A DNA stretch of 44,519 bases from a virus. Under the pieces are notes generated by a model. It saw only the letters and a list, made by a program, of their open reading frames with translations. It ran no database searches and had not been told where the DNA came from. The stretch is taken from the IMG/VR virus record IMGVR_UViG_3300030412_000381, positions 1-44,519 of that record; one strand, written 5' to 3'. Of this stretch, positions 7,130-13,002 are shown piece by piece (the first letter of the stretch is position 1; each line of letters opens with the position of its first letter). A program made the position numbers and the translations under genes.

Positions 7130-7625
7130 ATGGTTTAGAATTGCAAATTGTACGGACGCATTGGAGTTTTACAATCGGACAGTAGCTAACGATGTGGAAT
7201 GGCCTGACCCTCTTCGAGATATTATTTGTGACAATACCTCTGTCGTTCACTGCGGTTCGGGGTGGATGCACTTCGGGGTGACTGAGGATAATCTCGCGGT
7301 AATGCTATACGGTCATACGGATGCATGTATGACTCTTTCAGAACTTCGCGGGCAGTTTCCGATTGCGAGCGATGTCAAAATCAAAGACGTGACATATGTG
7401 AATTATTGGGGGGCCTCATCAGTCCCTTGCCCACCGTTTACAGTTAAATCTAAGCGGTTTAATCATATCACTACAGTAACTCAGACGACTGTATCAGGGG
7501 TTGTCGTGGATGGGGGATTTGTGAGCTACAAAGATTTATACAATCTGTATGATTATATCCCCGACCGAATGTCAAAGAATAGAACTGAACCCTGCTGTGC
7601 CAGCGTAGCAACACACGAGATTTAA
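7119..7625 (+). CDS. Hypothetical protein, paralogue of upstream early proteins, 168 aa
   Basis: The N-terminal half (ALEFYNRTVAND ... GWMHFGVTEDN ... CMTLSELRGQF) resembles the first module of the protein at 3503. The C-terminal half (CPPFTVKSKRFNH ... YDYIP) matches the C-terminal module of the protein at 2356. It therefore looks like a combination of two modules used elsewhere in the same phage. The stop codon abuts the polymerase start. No catalytic motif is seen. Confidence 0.7.
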   Translation: MKTKWFRIANCTDALEFYNRTVANDVEWPDPLRDIICDNTSVVHCGSGWMHFGVTEDNLAVMLYGHTDACMTLSELRGQFPIASDVKIKDVTYVNYWGASSVPCPPFTVKSKRFNHITTVTQTTVSGVVVDGGFVSYKDLYNLYDYIPDRMSKNRTEPCCASVATHEI

Positions 7626-9617
7626 ATGAGTTTCTTAAATACTTCGTCCCATTATTGGGTGTGGGATATAGAAACTTTCCCCAATATATTCACTGCGGCA
7701 TTTCATAACGTTGTGTCCGGTCAACGACTACTCTTTGAGATAAGTGACAGACGCAATGATGTACACCAACTCTTAGAGTTTGTAAATCAAGAAAGGGATA
7801 ACAACGCTACATTTATAGGGTTCAACTCGATAGGGTTCGACTATCCAGTATTGCACTACATCGTGAAGGTTGGTCCAAGCATCGCATTGAGTGAAATATA
7901 CAACAAGGCTATGTCAATCATCAACGCTGATTACAATAACCGGTTCAACTTTATGGTGTATGAGGACGACTGGCTCGTGGCGCAAATCGACTTGTTTAAA
8001 ATCCACCATTTCGATAACGTGTCACGAGCCACCAGCTTAAAGACTTTAGAAATTAATATGGGGATGGGTAATGTAGAAGACTTACCGTTTGACGTGGGGC
8101 TTATACTTGATAACTCTCAAAAGCAGGTTCTCATCACGTACAACTGGCACGATGTGGATGCTACATTACTGTTCTATTACTACTCTCTACCGATGATTAA
8201 GTTCAGACAAGAACTTTCCATCAAGTACAATAGGAATTTTATAAACCATAACGACGGGAAGATTGGTAAAGACTTCTTCATCATGAAACTTGAACAAGCT
8301 GTTGAAGGTAGTTGTTATGATACCTCATCGGGAAAGAAGGTCAAACGTCAGACGCTATACCCTAATGGTATCAATCTCAACGATGTGTTCTTTGACCATG
8401 TAGTACTTGAGCACCCTGAATTTCGACGGATTGAGTCATGGCTTCGAGCACAAACCATCACCGAGACAAAAGGTGTATTTAAAGGGCTGACGTGTAATGT
8501 GGATGGTTTAGAGTATGTGTTCGGGCTTGGTGGATTACATGCCAGCATCAACTCCTCGGTGGAATGTAGTGATGATGAGTTTCAACTTATCGACGTGGAT
8601 GTGGCGAGTTATTACCCGCGCATACCGATGAAAACAAGGTTAAAACCAGCGCACCTTCCTGACGTGTTTTGTGACATCTATGAGGAGGTGTTCTTAGAGC
8701 GTCGCAAATATGCCAAGGGTACGCCAGAGAACGCGATGTTAAAACTCGCATTGAACTCAGTTTATGGTGACAGTAATTCCAAGTACAGTCCATTTTTTGA
8801 TACCGCTTACACCATGGCCACGACTATTAACGGTCAGTTAATGCTGTGTATGCTGGTCGAACAAATTATAAAGATACCAAACGCAACAATGGTGCAGGCT
8901 AACACCGATGGCATCACTGTGAAATGCCCTCGCGCGTACATCGACCACTTCAGAGATGTGTGCAAGTGGTGGGAGTCAGTCACGCAGCTTGAACTCGAAG
9001 AGGTATTTTATTCACGCATGATGATTAAGGATGTGAATAATTATATTGCAGAGTATGAAGATGGCGGCGTAAAACGTAAAGGTGCATACGGGTATGGTGA
9101 TGATTTAGACTGGAATCAAAACTTCTCAGAGCAAATCGTAGCCAAAGCAGCAGAAGCTGCGCTGGTACGCGGCGAGAATGTAGAAGAGTTTATCCGTAAT
9201 CATTCAGATATAACAGACTTCTTAATCAATACTAAGGTGCCTCGTACATCCAATCTGGTGGGTACTATCGATGACAAAGATGTCAAGTTGCCGAACGTGG
9301 TGAGATACATTGTAACGAATGACGGGGTGTCGCTGAATAAAGTCATGCCCGCAAAAGGACCAGAGGGGCAGTTTAAGCGTGCCAACAGTTTAACCGATGA
9401 GTTCTATCAGTCTGTGTTAGATGAGATAGGCATGGGTGTATGGGATGCCCGCATTCATACAAAGAATAAGTCGGTGTATGGTGCAACGGTGCGGACCGGA
9501 ATTAATGCAGGTCACACTGTGACTATATGTAATAACCTTGACTCAATCAATCATGTAGATATAAATTATGATTACTACATATCGCGAGCCAATAAGCTGG
9601 TGATACCCTTACTCTAA
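7626..9617 (+). CDS. Family B-type DNA polymerase with 3'-5' exonuclease, 663 aa
   Basis: Exonuclease motifs: D14-I-E16, N67 to D72 (FNSIGFDY), and Y172 to D176 (YNWHDVD). Polymerase motif A is DVDVASYYP (D325 and Y329-Y330), motif B is K373-x3-N377-x2-Y380-G381, and motif C is NTDG (426-429). Motif C has Asn and Gly where many family B enzymes have DTDS; the catalytic D428 is kept, and I recall similar forms in other phage polymerases. At 663 residues it is short for family B, like protein-primed or compact phage enzymes, but no terminal-protein gene is recognised and a primase-helicase is present. It replicates the phage genome. Confidence 0.93.
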   Translation: MSFLNTSSHYWVWDIETFPNIFTAAFHNVVSGQRLLFEISDRRNDVHQLLEFVNQERDNNATFIGFNSIGFDYPVLHYIVKVGPSIALSEIYNKAMSIINADYNNRFNFMVYEDDWLVAQIDLFKIHHFDNVSRATSLKTLEINMGMGNVEDLPFDVGLILDNSQKQVLITYNWHDVDATLLFYYYSLPMIKFRQELSIKYNRNFINHNDGKIGKDFFIMKLEQAVEGSCYDTSSGKKVKRQTLYPNGINLNDVFFDHVVLEHPEFRRIESWLRAQTITETKGVFKGLTCNVDGLEYVFGLGGLHASINSSVECSDDEFQLIDVDVASYYPRIPMKTRLKPAHLPDVFCDIYEEVFLERRKYAKGTPENAMLKLALNSVYGDSNSKYSPFFDTAYTMATTINGQLMLCMLVEQIIKIPNATMVQANTDGITVKCPRAYIDHFRDVCKWWESVTQLELEEVFYSRMMIKDVNNYIAEYEDGGVKRKGAYGYGDDLDWNQNFSEQIVAKAAEAALVRGENVEEFIRNHSDITDFLINTKVPRTSNLVGTIDDKDVKLPNVVRYIVTNDGVSLNKVMPAKGPEGQFKRANSLTDEFYQSVLDEIGMGVWDARIHTKNKSVYGATVRTGINAGHTVTICNNLDSINHVDINYDYYISRANKLVIPLL

Positions 9618-9732
9618 TTTGGGCATATCCTAGCCGGTGGGAATAGCAGCATCGGTACAAAAGATATTCTGACTATAGTGGTGCCCACAGTTCATTTTAC
9701 CCACTCAAGAATATCAACTGCTATTATTAATG
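9618..9732 (+). other. Gene-free leader after DNA polymerase with alternative RNA stems
   Basis: No coding frame of note. TGGGCA (9620-9625) can pair with TGCCCA (9682-9687), and GATATTCT (9663-9670) with AGAATATC (9708-9715). The two stems interlock, so they would be exclusive or form a pseudoknot. This could be a transcript end or regulator upstream of the next promoter. Confidence 0.3.
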
Positions 9733-9762
9733 TTGACAATGTCTGACATTGTATGTTGTAAT
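9733..9762 (+). promoter_or_regulatory. Third rightward promoter with operator repeats and a perfect palindrome
   Basis: TTGACA (9733-9738) is followed by TGTAAT (9757-9762) at 18 bp, or TTGTAA at 17 bp. ACAATGTC (9736) and ACATTGTA (9746) keep the 10-bp period. Bases 9736-9752 are also a perfect inverted repeat, ACAATGTC-T-GACATTGT. It drives the nuclease, HD, TraR-like and helicase operon. Confidence 0.72.
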
Positions 9763-9800
9763 GTTATCTATCTTACACAGAGGGGAAATGGGGTGGCGAT

Positions 9801-10097
9801 ATGAACAATTTGATAGTACAGACTCCGAGAAGCACAGTCACGACACACGTTGACAGATTGAGAAGTGCAATTGACGAAAAGATTGACGAGTATATGTTAA
9901 ATCACGGGTGTGCTCCATCGGTCATCGCACTGTCCGAACCTCAAATGCTCGTGCTTTCACACAGTCTCACTCGTAGAACCACTCAGGAGGGATGCTACTA
10001 TAAAGGCATCCCTGTCGTGAGAACTTCAGCAGTGATATCTCTTGCACTTGCCGACGTTGAAGGTCTTCCTGCATTTCTACAACCTCAGGCGTATTAA
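9801..10097 (+). CDS. Hypothetical protein, 98 aa
   Basis: First gene after the third promoter. It has an N-terminal helix (THVDRLRSAIDEKIDEYMLNHG) followed by an alternating hydrophobic region (PSVIALSEPQMLVLS ... GIPVVRTSAVI), giving the impression of a small alpha/beta domain. It is not a family I can name. Two bases separate it from the VRR-NUC gene, so the two are probably translated together. Confidence 0.7.
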   Translation: MNNLIVQTPRSTVTTHVDRLRSAIDEKIDEYMLNHGCAPSVIALSEPQMLVLSHSLTRRTTQEGCYYKGIPVVRTSAVISLALADVEGLPAFLQPQAY

Positions 10098-10099
10098 TC

Positions 10100-10435
10100 A
10101 TGGGTAGAGAAGAGAATAAGGTTGAGACATACCTTCAGGAAAAGATAGAGGAAGCTGGCGGTATTACTCGTAAATGGGTGTCACCTAATCATGTCGGGGT
10201 TCCCGACCAGTTGGTGATAATCCCTGTCACTGTTCGCGAAATGATGGCGCGGTTGATGAAGATGGACCCGACCGAACTGGTGGCAGATATCACGGCGGTT
10301 GAAGTTAAGACGCTAGGCAACGTACCAGAAGACCACCAAATGCGTGAGATGAGACGCTTGCGTGATGCAGGGATGAACGTCACATGGGTTGCAGGGCGGC
10401 GAGGTGTAGATATCTATATGAGTAAGGTGAAATAG
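10100..10435 (+). CDS. VRR-NUC domain nuclease, 111 aa
   Basis: The complete protein is a stand-alone VRR-NUC domain of the PD-(D/E)XK superfamily. E8 lies in the first helix, GVPDQLVII gives the catalytic D of the GxPD motif, AVEVKT gives the E-x-K pair, and a conserved HQ (DHQMREM) begins the last helix. Stand-alone VRR-NUC proteins of this size are frequent in phages next to SNF2-like helicases and are thought to resolve branched DNA. The helicase at 12999 would be the natural partner. Confidence 0.9.
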   Translation: MGREENKVETYLQEKIEEAGGITRKWVSPNHVGVPDQLVIIPVTVREMMARLMKMDPTELVADITAVEVKTLGNVPEDHQMREMRRLRDAGMNVTWVAGRRGVDIYMSKVK

Positions 10436-10440
10436 TCTTT

Positions 10441-10590
10441 ATCGGGGTGATGCGGCGCTGAAAGTAGAAGCGCAGGTAAGGCCGAGCATACTGGGGATGG
10501 GCGAGCTTGCACTAGAAAAGTGGCGCTACTCCAATGGTTGAGTGCAGAATTATCCGCCCTATAGCTGGAATAACGCCCAGCCATCACCAC
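10441..10590 (+). ncRNA. Candidate structured RNA between VRR-NUC and downstream genes
   Basis: About 180 bases here have no supported gene but many complementary blocks. GGTGATG (10446-10452) pairs with CATCACC (10582-10588) and closes the region. GCGCT (10455-10459) pairs with AGCGC (10469-10473) around a 9-base loop. TGCACT (10508-10513) pairs with AGTGCA (10541-10546). GGGCG (10499-10503) can pair with CGCCC at either 10555-10559 or 10574-10578. The result looks like a closed multi-branch fold with a possible switch. It is followed by a ribosome site AGGAG and a gene at 10617. I match it to no named RNA family. Confidence 0.5.
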
Positions 10591-10616
10591 CAATAAAGAT
10601 TAAACAGGAGAGTTAG

Positions 10617-10766
10617 ATGAATGTTAAAGAGTTAGTGGAGAAACTACAGGCCCATGAAAACCAAGCGGCTAATATAGAATATTTTATAGTTGAGACTGAC
10701 GGTTCACTGGTTGCAGTTCATATTGAGAAAATGAGAAAGTCAATACTACGTTTATTAAAATTATAA
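10617..10766 (+). CDS. Small hypothetical protein, 49 aa
   Basis: ATG 10617 follows CAGGAGAG. It has a short helix (VKELVEKLQAHEN), a beta hairpin (EYFIVETDGSLVAVHIEK) and a basic C-terminal helix (RKSILRLLKL). The good ribosome site and tight fit between neighbours support translation. Function unknown. Confidence 0.6.
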   Translation: MNVKELVEKLQAHENQAANIEYFIVETDGSLVAVHIEKMRKSILRLLKL

Positions 10767-10787
10767 GCTGTGTTAGGAGATAGGGGA

Positions 10788-10940
10788 ATGCACTACGAAG
10801 AAAAGACAATCAACAACATATTAATGTATCGCACATCGCCAAGTGACGAGTTTCAGCAAGTGTCACCCGAATCAATGACGCTTATGATTCAGGATTTAAG
10901 GAGTCAGCTTTCTGGTAAGGAGTACGGGGTATATGAGTGA
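10788..10940 (+). CDS. Small hypothetical protein, 50 aa
   Basis: ATG 10788 follows AGGAGATAGGGG. The 50-residue product is polar and helical at its C-terminus (MTLMIQDLRSQLSG). It overlaps the next gene by eight bases, consistent with translational coupling. No family recognised. Confidence 0.6.
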   Translation: MHYEEKTINNILMYRTSPSDEFQQVSPESMTLMIQDLRSQLSGKEYGVYE

Positions 10941-11442
10941 ATTTAAAAGAGAAGGCCGTTATGTGATTTTAAAGCTTAAGCATATGAGTGGCACGGAAAA
11001 GTCGTGCCTAGCTTTATTATTGCATGATTACGAGGAATATTGCGTGGATGCCGTTGTTGTTGAGGCTGACTGGCCTATATATGAGGGCGCATGGGATGCT
11101 GTTCAGCGACTTTCTGAAGGAAAACCACAGCTTATCGACGAACAGCAAAAGCAGATTGATGAATTGAACGCCAGAATTAGCGCCGTAACTTTGGCAGCAA
11201 ACAATCTACGGAACGCTATCGATAATCACTATCCTGACACGCCTGAGTTTGCGAACTTGTATGTGAAGGCTATGGATGTAATTGATAGTCAACCGACCAC
11301 ACAATCACTAGCAGAGCATAACGCGCGGGTTGTTGAAACTATGCTGAACGCACTCCAAGACCCTAACTATCCACCGATGATGTATGACAGAGAAAGCATG
11401 GAAGAATATGCCAGCAACCTACGCAAGCAAGGAGAAGAGTGA
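10933..11442 (+). CDS. Ea22-like phage protein, 169 aa
   Basis: The N-terminal 60 residues (RYVILKLKHM ... VVVEADWPIYEGAWDAVQ) match a domain widespread in phage early regions. A helical coiled-coil-prone segment (residues 68-105) follows, then a tail starting SLAEHNARVVE that is characteristic of Ea22/ead-like proteins of enterobacterial phages. The function of the family is unknown. It is embedded in an accessory cluster with one-base overlap to the HD-domain gene. Its Ea22-like tail is one of the hints for a gammaproteobacterial host. Confidence 0.7.
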   Translation: MSEFKREGRYVILKLKHMSGTEKSCLALLLHDYEEYCVDAVVVEADWPIYEGAWDAVQRLSEGKPQLIDEQQKQIDELNARISAVTLAANNLRNAIDNHYPDTPEFANLYVKAMDVIDSQPTTQSLAEHNARVVETMLNALQDPNYPPMMYDRESMEEYASNLRKQGEE

Positions 11443-11447
11443 TGACT
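11423..11447 (+). repeat. 25-bp direct repeat at a gene junction, copy 1
   Basis: GCAAGCAAGGAGAAGAGTGA followed by TGACT is identical to 12442-12466. Both copies cover the end of one gene, a strong ribosome site and the start of the next. It may be a recombination boundary for exchange of accessory genes. Confidence 0.85.
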
Positions 11448-11966
11448 TTAGAAGAAAGAGCAAAACAGTTTGCAACTGAACGACACGCAGCGATAAACCA
11501 TATCAGGAAATACACAGGCGAGCCATACATTAATCACCCTGCTGCTGTCGTTGAGCTTGTGCGATCAGTTCCTCATACAGAGGAAATGCTGGCTGCGGCT
11601 TGGCTTCACGATACGGTTGAGGATACCGAAACCACTTTTGATGAAATTGGTGAAATATTTGGTCTCGACGTAGCATGGCTTGTGCTTAACCTAACAGATG
11701 TAAGCGTCCCTAGCGATGGAAACAGGAAAGCAAGAAAAACCCTCGATAGGCTGCATACTGCTACCGCCAAACCAGAAGCTAAAACAATAAAGCTTGCGGA
11801 CCTAATCGATAACTCGTCAAGCATATTAGAGTTTGATTATGATTTTGCCAGAGTTTATATAGAAGAAAAACGGCTACTGCTTGAAGTGCTAAAGGATGGC
11901 GATCCAGTGCTATGGGATAGGGCAAATAAAATAGTGCAAGATGCTCTTATTGAGCTAAACAAATAA
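11442..11966 (+). CDS. HD-domain hydrolase, SpoT/MESH1-like predicted (p)ppGpp hydrolase, 174 aa
   Basis: ATG 11442 shares its A with the previous TGA and follows AAGGAGAAGAG. The motifs of the RelA/SpoT HD domain are present in order: YINHP (H32), LHDTVEDT (H56-D57 and E60-D61), and KLADLIDN (D120, N124). The length equals a stand-alone hydrolase domain; there is no synthetase domain. Known relatives hydrolyse ppGpp to GDP and pyrophosphate with Mn2+. In a phage this would lower alarmone levels during infection. Other nucleotide substrates such as NADPH are possible. It lies about 860 bases before a TraR/DksA-like gene, which supports a stringent-response role. Confidence 0.85.
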   Translation: MTLEERAKQFATERHAAINHIRKYTGEPYINHPAAVVELVRSVPHTEEMLAAAWLHDTVEDTETTFDEIGEIFGLDVAWLVLNLTDVSVPSDGNRKARKTLDRLHTATAKPEAKTIKLADLIDNSSSILEFDYDFARVYIEEKRLLLEVLKDGDPVLWDRANKIVQDALIELNK

Positions 11967-12006
11967 CAATGAGCACATTAGCGATAACAAGTGATAGAGG
12001 TGAGTG

Positions 12007-12276
12007 ATGAAACCTTGCGTGAATTTAGGAACAGTCGGGCACTGCGATAACGCCAAAGCAGCAACAAAATTATTAATTAACGCTTTAGATAAGGCTGCAG
12101 TCGTGGAAGCAGATTCTGAAAAAAAAGTGCTTGAGCTTCGCCCGCTAGGCGCCGTATTAATTGAGCCTTGTCGGGGGTTTGCAATGCTAAAAAGACAAGG
12201 CGACGAGCCGTGGCGCAGAGAAAATAAGCGGCCTAAAATTTCACAAGCCAAGAGAAGAAGGCGGGCTAGAAAATGA
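12007..12276 (+). CDS. Short protein with EF-Tu-like N-terminal motif and degenerate P-loop, 89 aa
   Basis: ATG 12007 follows AGAGG. Residues 5-20 read VNLGTVGHCDNAKAAT, strikingly similar to the N-terminal G1 region of translational GTPases (VNxGTIGHVDHGKTTLT). The P-loop Gly and Thr are replaced by Ala (A16, A18, A19) while K17 is kept, so nucleotide binding is doubtful. The rest does not resemble a GTPase, and the last 20 residues are very basic (KRPKISQAKRRRRARK), suggesting nucleic-acid or ribosome binding. It might be a decoy of EF-Tu, or a phage family that only borrows the motif. Confidence 0.6.
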   Translation: MKPCVNLGTVGHCDNAKAATKLLINALDKAAVVEADSEKKVLELRPLGAVLIEPCRGFAMLKRQGDEPWRRENKRPKISQAKRRRRARK

Positions 12277-12461
12277 GCAGAACGAAAACTTCGAGTTTAT
12301 GCAGTAAGTGCAATCTTTCTATAGATGATGACGACTTTTGCTTGAAATACACAAGAAACAGCCCGATAGAGGCTAAGATTATTATGAATGCTCTGACTAC
12401 AGGTAAATGTGGAGAGTATATACCGATACAGAAACCTAACGGCAAGCAAGGAGAAGAGTGA
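12273..12461 (+). CDS. Small cysteine-containing hypothetical protein, 62 aa
   Basis: Overlaps the previous gene by four bases (ATGA). CSKC at residues 10-13 and later cysteines (C23, and C46 in GKCGEYIP) suggest a small zinc-binding fold. The C-terminus overlaps the 25-bp repeat that also serves as ribosome site for the next gene. No named family. Confidence 0.6.
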   Translation: MSRTKTSSLCSKCNLSIDDDDFCLKYTRNSPIEAKIIMNALTTGKCGEYIPIQKPNGKQGEE

Positions 12462-12466
12462 TGACT
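12442..12466 (+). repeat. 25-bp direct repeat at a gene junction, copy 2
   Basis: Identical to 11423-11447, about 1.0 kb apart. Recombination between copies would delete the HD hydrolase, EF-Tu-motif and small zinc genes as a unit and leave an intact ribosome site. Confidence 0.85.
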
Positions 12467-12817
12467 AAACCAACCGAGCAACAAGTAATAGATTGTGACG
12501 ACGAGCAACAGCTTAGTGAATGGGCGGCTATTTATTGTATGGGGTGGTCGCTAGACGAAGAAAATGACGACTGGATTTATCATGGAGCCGCCATGATTGG
12601 TCGAGCATATTACAACCCATGCCAGAACAACGCTCAAGCTATTGAGTTGATGGTTAAGTTTGGCGTTTCGCCAGCAAAAGTCACTAGAGATGAAGGGGAA
12701 ATATTCATCGTATCAATTTGGGGTAGTCGAGAACGGGTATATATTGTTGGCGATAAAGATGAGGTGGCAAAAATTATAACAAAAGCCGCAATATGCAGCG
12801 CGATTAGAAAAGGATAA
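12461..12817 (+). CDS. Phage ABA-sandwich-like hypothetical protein, 118 aa
   Basis: ATG 12461 lies in the 25-bp repeat with strong GGAGAAG. The segment AYYNPCQNNAQAIELMVKFGVSP followed by a strand-rich stretch resembles small alpha-beta-alpha sandwich proteins (DUF2591-like) of phages. These usually hold a conserved N-x-A-x-A helix. The function of that family is unknown. Placed five bases before the TraR-like gene. Confidence 0.6.
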   Translation: MTKPTEQQVIDCDDEQQLSEWAAIYCMGWSLDEENDDWIYHGAAMIGRAYYNPCQNNAQAIELMVKFGVSPAKVTRDEGEIFIVSIWGSRERVYIVGDKDEVAKIITKAAICSAIRKG

Positions 12818-12822
12818 GAGTA

Positions 12823-13002
12823 ATGGCAGATGAAGCAGATATTGCAAATGATAGAATTGAACTAGAGATGAACTTAACAATGAGGGCAAGGCAGAAAGTA
12901 AAGCGGTTTAGCGTTGACTGCGTCGAGTGTGGGGAATATATACCTCAAGCCAGACAGCAGATTTTAGGCGGTACAGATAAGTGCGTAAGGTGCGCAGAAT
13001 GA
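12823..13002 (+). CDS. TraR/DksA-like zinc-finger regulator, 59 aa
   Basis: The N-terminus MADEADIAND matches the start of plasmid TraR, whose acidic residues reach the RNA polymerase active site through the secondary channel. C33-x2-C36-x17-C54-x2-C57 is exactly the DksA/TraR zinc-finger spacing. The protein ends two residues after the last cysteine, so the C-terminal helix of TraR is missing. Known TraR acts like DksA plus ppGpp on rRNA and amino-acid promoters. Its stop overlaps the helicase start (ATGA). Confidence 0.88.
   Translation: MADEADIANDRIELEMNLTMRARQKVKRFSVDCVECGEYIPQARQQILGGTDKCVRCAE

Noticed and set aside
7626-9617. Protein-primed replication
   Set aside because: Although the polymerase is short, no terminal-protein gene is seen, a primase-helicase is present and the assembly closes as a circle.
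10441-10590. tRNA or group I intron
   Set aside because: No acceptor stem with CCA-like end, T-loop or intron core elements could be found; the stems do not fit a cloverleaf.
12981-12998. GTG at 12981 as helicase start
   Set aside because: It lies within the TraR-like gene and lacks a ribosome site, whereas ATG 12999 gives a normal ATGA overlap.
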